Below are positions 42,202 to 51,952 of a stretch of 64,000 bases of DNA, piece after piece (position 1 is the stretch's first letter; each line of letters begins with the position of its first letter). Location: NCBI GenBank assembly GCA_035571835.1, contig DATNBU010000018.1, forward strand, positions 102,051 through 166,050, in the 5' to 3' direction. Origin of the DNA: Candidatus Limnocylindrales bacterium. Lineage in GTDB: Bacteria; Desulfobacterota; Binatia; UBA1149; CAITLU01. The notes under the pieces were generated by a model. The model searched no databases. It worked only from the letters and a program-made list of their open reading frames with translations, and was not told where the DNA came from. A program made the position numbers and the translations under genes.

Positions 42202-44826
42202 TCACCGGCAGGTCTTCGCTCCCACTTTTCCCTTGCACTGTCCCGAACAGCACGACGCACCCGTCGTGCACGCGCTTCCAGCCGCGCTGCAGCTCGCGCA
42301 CGAAGGGCTCGCCGCACACTGCGCGATGTCGCTGCAATCGGTTGCTCCGTCGCAATCGTTGTCGATGCCGTCGCTGCACGACGTTTCGGCCGGTGGCGGA
42401 GCGCCGCAATCGCCGGCGCACGTGCAGCTGGTTTCGGTTCCATTGCACGAATGATCGCCGCAGACCGGCGCCGCGGGGCAGTCGCGGCTGCAGCTGGTCG
42501 TGTTTTCGTTGCCGCCGCACAGGCCGTCGCCGCAGCACGACGCCGCACTGGTCGTTACGCAGCTCCCGCACTGCGATGCGCTGCAGCCGACCGGACCCGA
42601 GCCGCCGGGCGCTCCGCAGCAGAAACGCGCGGCAGGCTTGCCGCCCTGCTTCCCGTTGCAGTCGGCCGCGCACGTCAGGCAGTTCTCGCCGTCGCCCGCC
42701 TCGCAGATGCCGTTCCCGCAGGTCGCTCCGCTGCCGGTGCAATCGGCAGGGCACGTGCCGCAGGTTTCGCCGGCGCCGCAGATTCCGTTCGTACATCCCG
42801 TGAAGGTGAGTGTGCACGACGACGTGCACGCCGGCGTGCCGCCGCAACCGCCGCAGGTGGCTCCACCGAGGCTCGCGCCGTCGCAGCTCTCGCCGCTTTC
42901 GATGATGCCGTTGCCGCACACGGCGGGCACGGTCTTGACCATCGTGAAGTAGTCACGCGTCGTTCCGGTCGAATCGAGGAACTTGACGTCGAGCCGCGGT
43001 CCGTCGAAGTCGAGCACCAGCGAGCCGAGCGTGACGAGCCCGATGTACATCGCCGGATGATTGAGCGCGGCCGACACCGTTTCGCTCGACGAGCCGGCGA
43101 CCGCATAGACGGCGCCTTGGCGCGCCTGCGGTCCGCCGCCGGCTTTTTCGTACGCACCGGTGCCGTCCTCGCGCCCGCTGCCGCCGTCCTTCTTCATGCT
43201 GCTGGTGAACGTGGCCGACGATCCGTAGTGACCGTCGATCAGGAACGAACGCTCATACGAATGGCTGTGTCCGGTCAGCACCAGGTCGACGCCGCCCTGT
43301 TCGAGAAGCCGCACCGCGTTCTCGCGCATCTCGATCATCTCGATGTCGAGATCGGAGTCGTGTGAGCCTTTGGAGTACGGAGGGTGGTGGAAAAAGGCGA
43401 TGACCCACGTCGCGGTCGTGTCGGCGAGGTCGGCAGCAAGCCACTGCGCCATCCCGCCGGTCATCGAACGGTCGGTCTCGTACGAATCGAGACAGATGAA
43501 ATGGATGTCGCCGTAGTCGAACGAGTAGTACGCCTCGGTACCGGACGCGAGGCCGCCGGCTTCGCCGGCTTTCGGCAGCGTGAAGATGTCGTAGTACGGC
43601 CCGGACTGGGAAGCCGAGTCGGCGGTGTGCCCATCGTGGTTGCCGAGCGTCGGCCACAGCACCGACTTTCGCAGCATGGTCGGATACGTGTCGAAGACTG
43701 CCGCCTGGAACTCGCTGTCGGTACCGTCGACATACGCGTTGTCGCCGAGCATCAGCCACAGATCGGTCGGAGTCGACGCAGTGAAATTGAAGTACGCGTC
43801 GCGAACTGCACGGGCGTTCGCGTTGGCATTGCCCGAGTCGCCGAGCGCCCAGACGCGCGTCGGCCGCGAGGTGCCCGCCGGCGGCGACGTGACGAACGAA
43901 TAGCTGCTCGAGTTGCCCGCGAGCTCGGCCGTGGTCGTGCCGACCGAATAGAAATACGCTGTATTCGCCGAAAGCCCCGAAACCGGAACGACGTGCTCGC
44001 TTGCCGTCCCCGGCACGCACGCGACCTGCGTCAGGTTCCCGGGTGCGCTGCCGTAACGGACGCAGCCGTCGGTCGCGACCGTGGTGCGCCAGCGAACGAC
44101 GATGCCCGACGCGGTCCCGAGCTGAAGATACGGTCCGCGCGACACCGATGCACCGGCGTTGATCGTGAGCTTCGGCACGAGCACGAGGTCGCTCGACGGA
44201 AGCGTCGAGTTCCAGACGCCGATCGCGAGCACGTTGGTCCCGTTGTGCAGCGCAGGAATGGCCTTGGCCGAAACGTCGGCCAGCGTTCCGTAGTTCGGCG
44301 TGGCGGCGTTGCTCGACTCGTGCAGCGCCGCCGGAGTGTTCCACGCAAGAGTGCCGGCCGGCAGCTGCGGCGATCGGAAGACTTCGACGCCGTTGATCCA
44401 CGCGGCGTAGCCGTCGTCGTAGTCGGCTCCGACCAGGAGGTTGGTGACGGCCGAGACATCGGCGATCGTGAACGTCGTGCGCGTGTAGACCGAGTTGGTC
44501 GCTGCGGGGACCGTCGTGGCGAGAAGCGCTGCGGCGCCGGTGCCGGTTTCATAGCCGACGCCGTAGTTGCCGGCCGTCCATGCACCGGCGTTGAAACCCT
44601 CGGCCGTCCAGCTGGTTCCGATACCGGGATCCGAGCTGTTCGCGCGCCAGGTCATCGTCTTTCCGGCCTCGACGAGCACCGTCTCCGCGCGCGCGAAGCC
44701 GTTCGTGACGAGGACTGCGGCGGCCACCAGCGACGCGCGCAGCAATCCGCGGCGGCGCGCGGGCCGATCGGTCGATGTCGCTGCGATGCTCGAGACGCAA
44801 GGCTGATGCGTACGGAATGCGTTCAT
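42202..44826 (-). CDS. secreted purple-acid-phosphatase-like metallophosphoesterase with Cys-rich tail
   Basis: Exported 874-residue protein. The ATG at 44826 (GGGGGGAAA upstream) opens an unusually long signal region to about residue 48 (ARAE). A beta-rich N-domain (49-240) precedes a fibronectin-III-like domain (about 245-330) and a calcineurin-like phosphoesterase domain. Its metal-ligand motifs are ALGDSGNA, LMLGDNAY, TLGNHDGH, FFHHPPYS and GHSHSYER, the order seen in purple acid phosphatases. The C-terminal about 225 residues are Cys-rich (CGNGIIESGESCDG, CGNGICEAGDGENC, CSDGIDNDCDG). It overlaps the upstream TPR gene by ATGA. A secreted phosphomonoesterase role, perhaps for phosphate scavenging, is inferred; the substrate is unknown. 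Confidence 0.88.
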   Translation of the reverse strand: MNAFRTHQPCVSSIAATSTDRPARRRGLLRASLVAAAVLVTNGFARAETVLVEAGKTMTWRANSSDPGIGTSWTAEGFNAGAWTAGNYGVGYETGTGAAALLATTVPAATNSVYTRTTFTIADVSAVTNLLVGADYDDGYAAWINGVEVFRSPQLPAGTLAWNTPAALHESSNAATPNYGTLADVSAKAIPALHNGTNVLAIGVWNSTLPSSDLVLVPKLTINAGASVSRGPYLQLGTASGIVVRWRTTVATDGCVRYGSAPGNLTQVACVPGTASEHVVPVSGLSANTAYFYSVGTTTAELAGNSSSYSFVTSPPAGTSRPTRVWALGDSGNANANARAVRDAYFNFTASTPTDLWLMLGDNAYVDGTDSEFQAAVFDTYPTMLRKSVLWPTLGNHDGHTADSASQSGPYYDIFTLPKAGEAGGLASGTEAYYSFDYGDIHFICLDSYETDRSMTGGMAQWLAADLADTTATWVIAFFHHPPYSKGSHDSDLDIEMIEMRENAVRLLEQGGVDLVLTGHSHSYERSFLIDGHYGSSATFTSSMKKDGGSGREDGTGAYEKAGGGPQARQGAVYAVAGSSSETVSAALNHPAMYIGLVTLGSLVLDFDGPRLDVKFLDSTGTTRDYFTMVKTVPAVCGNGIIESGESCDGASLGGATCGGCGGTPACTSSCTLTFTGCTNGICGAGETCGTCPADCTGSGATCGNGICEAGDGENCLTCAADCNGKQGGKPAARFCCGAPGGSGPVGCSASQCGSCVTTSAASCCGDGLCGGNENTTSCSRDCPAAPVCGDHSCNGTETSCTCAGDCGAPPPAETSCSDGIDNDCDGATDCSDIAQCAASPSCASCSAAGSACTTGASCCSGQCKGKVGAKTCR

Positions 44827-45758
44827 GGTTTCCCCCCGGAAACTTGAGTCTTTGAGTTCGAAGAAGCCGACAGAGCCGGACGGATCGGCGGCGCCGCGCC
44901 TCGCGACCCAGGCGCCGCGCCCTGCGGCCCGAGCGCCGCGATCCTGCTGCGCAGGCTTTCCGCGAGCCCGGTGGTCGCGCGCACGCTTCGGGTATTCGGC
45001 GGCAGTTTGTCGATGGCCGCGAGCGCGGCCTGGTATTCGCGCCGCGCGTCTTCGTTGCGGCCGGCTGCGGCGAGAACGTCGCCGCGCCTTGCCATCCACG
45101 TTTCCTTGCGCCTGGCGTCCTTCTCGATGCGCGCGATGCGGCTGAGCGCGGCGTCCCATTTCTTCGCACGCGTCTCGAGCTCGATCGCCAGCAGCTCGAG
45201 CGCGATGGCGTTGTGAAGATCCTTGAGCCCCTCGTCCAGGCTGGCGATCGCGTCATCGAGGTGCGCGTCGCCCGCCCCGGCGATCGCACGCGCTCGAGCA
45301 AGATAATTGTCGGGCTGGGACTCTTCGCGCGCCTTGGCGATTGCGATTCCGCGGCTGAAGGCGGCCGCCGCCTCCAGGTTGGCACCCTGGGCGAGGAGGA
45401 TCCGCGCGCGCACGATGTGGCCGCCCGAGTTGGAAGGCGACGAGACCAGGAAGCGGTCCGCTGCCGCAAGCGCGAGGGCTGTGTCGCCCGCGTCGAGCAG
45501 CGTCTCGGCGACGACCAGGTCGACCACGGCAAGCGTAGGGTCCAGGCGTCGCGCGGTCTCGAAATCGGCGAGCGCCGCTGGCCATTGTGACTTTGTTCGA
45601 TAGAGCTGGCCGCGCCGAAGGTAGAGACTGGCGTTCGCGGGGTCGCTGTCGAGATGCTTGGTTACTTCTTCGATCTGAAAGTCCGGGTCTTCGTGGGCGA
45701 CCGCGGGGGCGGCGAAGAGCATCGTGGCAAGCAGGGTCGCCGCAAAAACGGTAGGCAT
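44823..45758 (-). CDS. exported tetratricopeptide-repeat protein
   Basis: A 311-residue protein with a signal peptide (MPTVFAATLLATMLFAAPAVAHE) and about six TPR-like helical pairs, starting with LYLRRGQLYRTKSQWPAALADFETARRLDPT. The C-terminal about 45 residues are Ala/Pro/Ser-rich and unstructured-looking. Its stop overlaps the phosphatase start (ATGA), so the two proteins are translationally coupled and probably work together, for example as a periplasmic scaffold. It diverges from an OprB porin gene with a very short gap. Confidence 0.82.
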   Translation of the reverse strand: MPTVFAATLLATMLFAAPAVAHEDPDFQIEEVTKHLDSDPANASLYLRRGQLYRTKSQWPAALADFETARRLDPTLAVVDLVVAETLLDAGDTALALAAADRFLVSSPSNSGGHIVRARILLAQGANLEAAAAFSRGIAIAKAREESQPDNYLARARAIAGAGDAHLDDAIASLDEGLKDLHNAIALELLAIELETRAKKWDAALSRIARIEKDARRKETWMARRGDVLAAAGRNEDARREYQAALAAIDKLPPNTRSVRATTGLAESLRSRIAALGPQGAAPGSRGAAPPIRPALSASSNSKTQVSGGKP

Positions 45759-45785
45759 CGGCCCAGCATGAGGAAGGATCTTCGA

Positions 45786-46886
45786 TTGAACAAGCCGGTC
45801 GCAGCCGCAGCATTCCGGGTAGCATCGATGATCGCATTGCTGCCGGCCTGCGCCCATGCCGGCGATCGTGCGACCGGCGACTGGGGCGGAGTGCGCACGA
45901 CCCTGGCCGACCGCGGAGTCGAGGTCGAAGCCGACTACACCGGCGAATCGACCGTGCTCGACGGCGACGACGAGATCTCCTATCTCGGCAACCTCGACCT
46001 GTACGTCACGTTCGATACCGAAAAGCTTCACGCATGGAGCGGCGGGACGGTGTTCGTCTACGGAGAAAACAAGCACGGCTCCGGACTTTCGGACGACCTC
46101 GGGCTGCTCATGCAGGTCACCAACCTGGAAGCCTCGAGCTTCACGCAGCTCTCCGAATTCTGGCTCGAGCAGCAGCTCGGCGGACACATCGTCTTCCGCC
46201 TCGGCAAGCAGGACGCGAACCGCGATTTCGCGAGCCCGCGTTTTGCCGGGAACTTCATCAACTCGTCGTTCGGCGTGCTGCCGGGCTCGCCGCTGCCGTC
46301 GTATCCGGCTCCGGCCCTCGGCGTGGCGGTTCTCGCCGACTGGACGAAATGGTTCGGCGCGCGTGCGGGAATCTACGAAGGCGAGCCGCGCGTCGAATCG
46401 TTCGGCGCACACGCGTTCGAGGATCACGCCGGAGTGTTCGCGGTGGCGTCGCTTCATCTGGAGCACAGCTTGCTCGGACAGGAGGACGCGGGGCAGCTCG
46501 AAGCCGGCGGCTGGACGCATTCCGGCGAAGACCGGTCCGGAGTCTACGGGGTCTATGACCTGCTTCTGTATCAGCATCCCGAGAACAAGGATGACCAGCG
46601 CAGCGTGCAGGGCTTCGTGCGCGGCGGATGGTCATCCGAGCAGCCGGACCAGATCGGGACCTACGTCGGCGGCGGACTGACGGCGCACGGGTTCCTCGGC
46701 ATGCACAACACGATCGGCGTCGGCACCGGCTACGTCAAAAGCGACACGACGCACGAGACGTTCGTCGAGCTGATGTTCAAGTGGCGGCCGCGGCCGTGGT
46801 TCACGGTCGAGCCCGACGTGCAGGTGTACGATACGGAGCACGGGCATCCGGTGTTCTTCGTGCTGCGCGTCAAGCTCAAGCTGTGA
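45786..46886 (+). CDS. OprB-family carbohydrate-selective porin
   Basis: Outer-membrane beta-barrel, about 366 residues. A TTG at 45786 with AGGAAGGA at 45771-45778 is the best start and gives a compact signal peptide (NKPVAAAAFRVASMIALLPACAHA); the ATG at 45768 lacks a ribosome binding site. The mature protein opens with the OprB hallmark TGDWGGVRTTLADRGVEVEADYTGE and contains EFWLEQQLGGHIVFRLGKQDANRDFA, alternating strands and a final strand FFVLRVKLKL ending in a hydrophobic residue. OprB porins pass glucose and other sugars. It is divergent from the TPR-phosphatase pair. Confidence 0.88.
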   Translation: MNKPVAAAAFRVASMIALLPACAHAGDRATGDWGGVRTTLADRGVEVEADYTGESTVLDGDDEISYLGNLDLYVTFDTEKLHAWSGGTVFVYGENKHGSGLSDDLGLLMQVTNLEASSFTQLSEFWLEQQLGGHIVFRLGKQDANRDFASPRFAGNFINSSFGVLPGSPLPSYPAPALGVAVLADWTKWFGARAGIYEGEPRVESFGAHAFEDHAGVFAVASLHLEHSLLGQEDAGQLEAGGWTHSGEDRSGVYGVYDLLLYQHPENKDDQRSVQGFVRGGWSSEQPDQIGTYVGGGLTAHGFLGMHNTIGVGTGYVKSDTTHETFVELMFKWRPRPWFTVEPDVQVYDTEHGHPVFFVLRVKLKL

Positions 46887-46900
46887 ACGACAGACGCTGA

Positions 46901-48334
46901 TTACAGCCAGCGCTTCCACACACGCGCGACGGTTTCCTTGACCCGCGTCGAAATCCCGCGGCGTTTCCAGTGCGTCTTCGTGATCTCGCGCGATGCGGCG
47001 ACGTCGTCGCGGAACATCGCTTCGAGCTGGTCTGCGAACTGCTCGCCGAGAATCACCGCATTGATCTCGTCGTTCTTGACGAGGCTGCGGTAGTCGAGGT
47101 TTGCCGAACCCACCGTGGACCACACGCCGTCGATCACGGCAGTCTTTGCATGAAGCACCGAGCCCAGCCGCTCGTGCAGCCGCACGCCGGCATCGAGCAG
47201 GTCGGAAAAGCGCGCGCGGCCGGCGAATCGCGTCATCCAGAAGTCGGTGACGCCGGGGAGAACGATCTGCGTGTCGACGCCTCGACGTGCGGCCCGGATG
47301 AGTGCTTCGACCAGCTCGTCGTCCGGAACGAAATAGGCCTGCGTCAGATGAATCGAGCGCTGGGCATGCTCGATGGCCGACAGCATGGTCGTATGAATGA
47401 GACTGAACGAATCATCCGGTGTGCTGCCGATCGCTCGCACGATCTGGTTGCCGGCCGGAGCGGCGGGCGCGAAGTATTCGTTCCACGGCAGCCGGTCCCC
47501 GTGCTGCTTTTCCCACGTTTTGCGGAAGAGTTTCTGGAACTCCTGAACGACGGGGCCTTCGATTTCGACGTGCGTGTCGCGCCACGTGCGCATGGTCGCA
47601 GACTTTGTGAAGAAACGCCCCGACGAGAACCGCGATGCGCGCGGCGAGCTCCCCGCATACTCGTTGCTGAAATTGAGGCCCCCGGTGAACGCGACGCGAT
47701 CGTCGACGACGAGAAGCTTGCGGTGGTCGCGCTGCTCGAGCTGCCAGCTGCGGCGCGCTTTGGTCGGGTCAACCGGATTGTACTCGACGACATGGACTCC
47801 GGCGCGGCGAAGCTCGTCGAAGAACCGCTCGTCCGTGTCGATCGATCCGACGCTGTCGTAGATCAGGTTCACCGCAACGCCTTCGCGCGCTTTTGACATC
47901 ATCAGGTCGGCGATGCGCCGGCCGAGCTCGTCGTCGTGGAAGATGTAGACCTCTACGTTGATGTGGTGGCGTGCGTCGCCGAGGGCCCGTTCCATCTCGC
48001 GGAAGGTTTCGTCCCCGTCGCGCAGCAGCTGGGCGCGATTGCCCATGACGAGCGGCGCATCCGTGTACGCTTCTTCGACGGCGAGGTGCGCAAGGAGGAT
48101 TTCGCTTGCACCGGCCTCGCGCGCCAGGGATTCGAGGACGTGCTCGCTGCGCGCCGGCGACAATGCACCCGCCGGCGTTTCGAGGATTGGAGTTGCTCCG
48201 ACGACATGCTCGATGTCCCGGGAATCCCTTAGCCGGACCCCGGGCGAGCACGACCATGCCAGCGCGGCGACAGCTATCGGAAGAAAAAGCCGCCTGACCC
48301 GTGTTGCTGCCGCGCGAGCTCTCACGCGAAACAT
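46901..48334 (-). CDS. phospholipase D / cardiolipin-synthase-like lipoprotein
   Basis: A 477-residue protein with two HKD catalytic motifs: HRKLLVVDDRVAFTGG (about residue 240) and HAKTAVIDGVWSTVGSANLD (about residue 400), the signature of PLD-superfamily transphosphatidylases such as cardiolipin synthase. The N-terminus (MFRVRARAAATRVRRLFLPIAVAALAWSCSPG) ends in a lipobox-like AWSC, suggesting a lipid-anchored exported enzyme rather than the twin-helix anchor of ClsA. Its exact substrate (phosphatidylglycerol or other) is inferred. The frame extends upstream but ATG 48334 is the only start giving a sensible signal peptide. It converges with the OprB gene, 14 bases apart. Confidence 0.88.
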   Translation of the reverse strand: MFRVRARAAATRVRRLFLPIAVAALAWSCSPGVRLRDSRDIEHVVGATPILETPAGALSPARSEHVLESLAREAGASEILLAHLAVEEAYTDAPLVMGNRAQLLRDGDETFREMERALGDARHHINVEVYIFHDDELGRRIADLMMSKAREGVAVNLIYDSVGSIDTDERFFDELRRAGVHVVEYNPVDPTKARRSWQLEQRDHRKLLVVDDRVAFTGGLNFSNEYAGSSPRASRFSSGRFFTKSATMRTWRDTHVEIEGPVVQEFQKLFRKTWEKQHGDRLPWNEYFAPAAPAGNQIVRAIGSTPDDSFSLIHTTMLSAIEHAQRSIHLTQAYFVPDDELVEALIRAARRGVDTQIVLPGVTDFWMTRFAGRARFSDLLDAGVRLHERLGSVLHAKTAVIDGVWSTVGSANLDYRSLVKNDEINAVILGEQFADQLEAMFRDDVAASREITKTHWKRRGISTRVKETVARVWKRWL

Positions 48335-48477
48335 TCTGCACGATTCTTTCCAACCAGCAGCAGCCGCGCCGATGCCGGTACGCAGTTGGGCAGCAATGGC
48401 CGAGATCGTTGCGCCACAGGGGTGCGGCGCGGTGTTGCACATCCGGCAAAAAGCAGCGCAACTCGAAGCAGGTCCCG

Positions 48478-49779
48478 ATGATGTCGGTTCGAGCTCAGCC
48501 GTTGCGGTCGACGGTCTTCGTCGCGTGCGCGATCTTTTGCATCGTGCTGACGGGTTGTACGCAGCTGTCGGGAAAGCGAAGCCGCATTGCTGCCGCGCCC
48601 GCTCCGACGCGCGAGCTGCTGCTCGACGTGATGACAGCCGGCGACGGGCACATCCGCGTCGCGGAGCAGCATACACCGCAGGATGGACCTCTGCCGTTCT
48701 TCGTGCCGCCCGAGCCCGATCGGCTGCGACCGTGCTGCGCGTTCGGATACGATCTGAAGGTCAAGATCGGTGCAGTGCCAGTGCCCGGATTCTCGATGCA
48801 GACGGTGCGCGGGCGCTCCGACATCGGTCAGCACTCGTACGGCGCCGGGCTTGTGCAGTTCGCTTCGAGCCCGGTCGCGCACGCTCCCGGACAGCCGTCG
48901 CGCGAAAGCAACGGTATCGCGTACACGTGTCGCGGCGGATTCATCGACACCGCGCACCTTCGCGACTACGCGGACCTGACCGCGTATCTCGCGCCGCAGA
49001 TCCGTGCGCGCCTCGACGGCGGCGGCGACATCGTGCTCGCCGACCAGGGCGGCACGCGCACGGTTCGCGTCCGGCCGCTGCCTCGAGCCGTGTCCGGACG
49101 CGAGCGCGACGCGTTTTCGATCGCGGCTGCCGAGTGGACCACGTTCGAGCTTTCGGTGTGGCGCGAGATCGCAACCTGGTACGGCCACGAAACGGTACCG
49201 CCGTGGCCCGAGAAGATCTCATCGTTTTCGATCGAGGATCTGTACTCGAACCTGCTCGGAACCAGGCTCGCCGGAGCGCTTCTCGCAACGCGCACGTTTC
49301 GTAACGAAGCCGAATACGACTCGGCGATGAGCGCGTGGATCGACGCGGCGCTCGATGCCCTCGGCATCGTCTCGCAGCAAGCGGCCGCCGACGCGATGAA
49401 AGCCGTGGCGGGCCTCTGGTGGGATCCGCAGCGCAAGGTTCCCGACTGGAAGGTGCTTCGCCGCCGCAAGTTCGACATCTACGGGACCGTGCCGCCGTGG
49501 CTGATCGAATCGGCCTCGGGAAGAACAGTCGACGCCGCGCCGGGCTGCGATGGTCACCAGGAGCCGGTCGTGCTGCACACCATCGATCGCTTGGGTGGCA
49601 TCACGATCCGCGACGTTGCATCGGTCGAGCTCGTCGTCAGCGACAAGCTCGCATCGCACGGGTTTCCGTTCCCGCGCGGCGGCGACCGGCACATCACGCC
49701 GGGGGATTTCCCGACGATCGTCGACGCGATCCGTCGCGAGACGAGCAGAGCGCTCGGCGGTCCGGCCGATCACCCGTAA
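48478..49779 (+). CDS. DUF4056-family lipoprotein
   Basis: Exported lipoprotein, about 433 residues, from tandem ATGs at 48478/48481; the signal peptide ends FCIVLTGC with Cys about residue 27 as the lipidation site. Diagnostic DUF4056 segments are RPCCAFGYDLKVK, HSYG, ESNGIAYTCRGGFIDTAHLRDYADLTAYLA and PPWPEKISSFSIEDLYSNLLG. The family has no known function; the invariant His/Cys/Asp residues suggest a hydrolase-like site, which is speculation. It diverges from the PLD-like gene, whose start lies about 140 bases away. Confidence 0.85.
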   Translation: MMSVRAQPLRSTVFVACAIFCIVLTGCTQLSGKRSRIAAAPAPTRELLLDVMTAGDGHIRVAEQHTPQDGPLPFFVPPEPDRLRPCCAFGYDLKVKIGAVPVPGFSMQTVRGRSDIGQHSYGAGLVQFASSPVAHAPGQPSRESNGIAYTCRGGFIDTAHLRDYADLTAYLAPQIRARLDGGGDIVLADQGGTRTVRVRPLPRAVSGRERDAFSIAAAEWTTFELSVWREIATWYGHETVPPWPEKISSFSIEDLYSNLLGTRLAGALLATRTFRNEAEYDSAMSAWIDAALDALGIVSQQAAADAMKAVAGLWWDPQRKVPDWKVLRRRKFDIYGTVPPWLIESASGRTVDAAPGCDGHQEPVVLHTIDRLGGITIRDVASVELVVSDKLASHGFPFPRGGDRHITPGDFPTIVDAIRRETSRALGGPADHP

Positions 49780-49825
49780 AAGCGGGGTTTCCTACCGGAC
49801 GCTCGCAGCCTTATAGTCTCCGGTC

Positions 49826-51538
49826 TTGGCGCATCCCGGAGAGAAGCTTCTATTCCGTCCCAATACATCGGGACCGGTCTCGGTCTGCCTCGCGTATCCG
49901 AATACGTGGGCCGTCGGGATGGCGAACCTCGGCTACCAGGCGGTGTTCCGGATCCTCTCGACGACCCCCGGCATCGTCTGCGAACGGGTCTTTCTGACGG
50001 ACGACGGCACGCGGCCGAAGACCGAAGAAAGCGGACGCTCGCCGGCCGAGTTCGACGTGCTCGCGTTCTCGCTGTCGTTCGAGAGCGACTACCCGAACAT
50101 CGTGCGCATCCTCGACAGCGCCGGCATTCCGGCGCGCACCAGGGATCGCAAGGACGGCGAGCGCGGCTGGCCGCTGCTGCTGGCCGGCGGGCCGGCAACG
50201 TTTCTCAATCCCGAGCCGGTGGCGCCGTTCTTCGACCTGTTCCTGATCGGTGAAGGCGAAGAGATGATCCGCGATGCATTCGCCGGCGCCGAGGCGTGGG
50301 CCGGAGTTTCGCGCGAGCGGATCCTCGACGAGATGTCCGTCGTCGAAGGCGCGTACCGTCCGGATCGCTACGACGTCGAGTACGGCGAAAGCGGTCACCT
50401 CGTGCGGCGCACTCCAAAAGATGGCGCGCCCGCCGTCGTCACGCGGCGCTACGTCGCCAACCTCGATGCGTTTCCGACGGCAACTTCGGTCGTCGCTCCG
50501 GGATCGGTGTTCGGCGATTACTTCCTCGTCGAGGCGAGCCGCGGCTGCGAGTGGGGTTGCCGGTTCTGCGCGGCCGGATTCATGTACCGGCCGGTGCGCC
50601 ATCGCAGCGCCGAGTCGATGACCGCGCAGGCGCTCGAAGGGCTGCCGCACGCCGCGGCGTCGACGGTCGGTCTGGTCGGTGCCGAGATGGCGAGTCATCC
50701 GGCGATTGCATCCACATGCGAGCGCATTGCAGCGGCCGGCGGCCGTCCGTCGCCGTCGTCGCTCAAGGCGGACCAGATCAGCCCGCGTCTTGCGAAGGTT
50801 CTCGCCGGCAGCGGCACGAAGTCGGTCACGGTCGCGCCCGAAGCCGGATCCGAGCGCATGCGGCGCGTGATCAACAAGAACCTGACCGAAGGCGAGATCC
50901 TTCGCGCCGCCGAGCTGATGGTCGGCGACGGCGTCGATTCGCTCAAGCTCTACTTCATGTGCGCGCTGCCGACCGAGACCGAGGCCGACCTCGACGGCAT
51001 CTGCGAGCTCGCGGCGAAGATCCGCGACCGCATGATGGGCCACGGCCGAAAACGCGGGCGCGTCGGGCGCATCACCGTTTCGCTCAATCCGTTCGTGCCG
51101 AAGCCGTGGACTCCGTTCCAGTGGGATCCGATGGTGCCGGTGGCCGTCGCGCAGGCGAAGATCGCCTATATCCGCCGAAAGGTCGGGCGAATGCCGAACG
51201 TGGACCTCGACGCGGATTCGCCGCGCGAGGCCTACATGCAGACGCTCATGAGCCGCGGCGATCGCCGCGTGGCCGACGTGATCGAAGCACTTGCCCGCAC
51301 CGAGCGCGGCTGGTGGCAGGAGCTCGGCGAGATCCGTCGCGGTGAAAATCCGGCCATCGCGTTCGACCTCGACGCGTTCGTGCATCGCGAATATCCCGAG
51401 GACGCGCTGTTTCCGTGGGACTTCATCGATCATCACATCAACCGCTCGTACCTGTGGCTCGAACGCCGCCGCGCGCATGCCGAGCGCGAAACCGAGCCGT
51501 GCGACGTCGCGACGTGCCGCACGTGCGGTGCGTGCTAG
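49826..51538 (+). CDS. radical SAM protein with N-terminal B12-binding-like domain
   Basis: A 570-residue iron-sulfur enzyme of unknown reaction. The N-domain (about 12-195) resembles a cobalamin-binding-like fold (VCLAYPNTWAVGMANLGYQAVFRIL, LLLAGGPATFLNPEP). The radical SAM core carries CEWGCRFC (Cys241, Cys245, Cys248) and continues with SLKADQISPRLAKVLAGSGTKSVTVAPEAGSERMR. It ends with CDVATCRTCGAC, a four-Cys tail that could bind a second cluster. It resembles the widespread rSAM proteins often encoded beside ribosome and cell-wall genes. The start is a TTG at 49826, chosen because family homology begins right after it. acpS follows after 27 bases. Confidence 0.83.
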   Translation: MAHPGEKLLFRPNTSGPVSVCLAYPNTWAVGMANLGYQAVFRILSTTPGIVCERVFLTDDGTRPKTEESGRSPAEFDVLAFSLSFESDYPNIVRILDSAGIPARTRDRKDGERGWPLLLAGGPATFLNPEPVAPFFDLFLIGEGEEMIRDAFAGAEAWAGVSRERILDEMSVVEGAYRPDRYDVEYGESGHLVRRTPKDGAPAVVTRRYVANLDAFPTATSVVAPGSVFGDYFLVEASRGCEWGCRFCAAGFMYRPVRHRSAESMTAQALEGLPHAAASTVGLVGAEMASHPAIASTCERIAAAGGRPSPSSLKADQISPRLAKVLAGSGTKSVTVAPEAGSERMRRVINKNLTEGEILRAAELMVGDGVDSLKLYFMCALPTETEADLDGICELAAKIRDRMMGHGRKRGRVGRITVSLNPFVPKPWTPFQWDPMVPVAVAQAKIAYIRRKVGRMPNVDLDADSPREAYMQTLMSRGDRRVADVIEALARTERGWWQELGEIRRGENPAIAFDLDAFVHREYPEDALFPWDFIDHHINRSYLWLERRRAHAERETEPCDVATCRTCGAC

Positions 51539-51565
51539 GCATGCGGGATCCGCTGGAATAGACCG

Positions 51566-51952
51566 GTGGTGGTGGGAATCGGCATCGATGCGGTCAGCAT
51601 CGAGCGCGTGCGGCGCGCCGCCGGCGACACCGAGCGCGGCCTTCGCTTCCGCGCGCGTGTCTTCACCGAGAACGAGCGGCGCGTCTGCGAGACCCGGAAA
51701 GATCCGGCCGAATGTTTCGCCGCACGATTTGCTGCCAAGGAAGCCGTGATGAAAGCGCTCGGCGCCGAAGGCATCGCGTTCTCGTTTCGTGAGATCGAAG
51801 TCGTGCGCGCGGCATCCGGTGCGCCCGGCATCGTTCTTCACGGACGCGTCGCCGAGCGCGCGCGCGAGCTCGGCGTCTCGGCGATCCATGTTTCGCTGAC
51901 GCACGCCGAGCCGCTCGCGCTCGCGTCGGTCGTCGCGGAGACCGTCGAATGA
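51566..51952 (+). CDS. acpS: holo-[acyl-carrier-protein] synthase
   Basis: Phosphopantetheinyl transferase that activates acyl carrier protein, 128 residues. The opening VVGIGIDAVSIERVRRA contains the metal-binding Asp, and FAARFAAKEAVMKALG contains the second conserved site (Glu/Lys). VSAIHVSLTHAEPLALA is the typical end. Three consecutive GTG codons (51566, 51569, 51572) make the exact start uncertain. It sits between the radical SAM gene and the C69 hydrolase gene, whose ATG overlaps its stop (ATGA). Confidence 0.93.
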   Translation: MVVGIGIDAVSIERVRRAAGDTERGLRFRARVFTENERRVCETRKDPAECFAARFAAKEAVMKALGAEGIAFSFREIEVVRAASGAPGIVLHGRVAERARELGVSAIHVSLTHAEPLALASVVAETVE

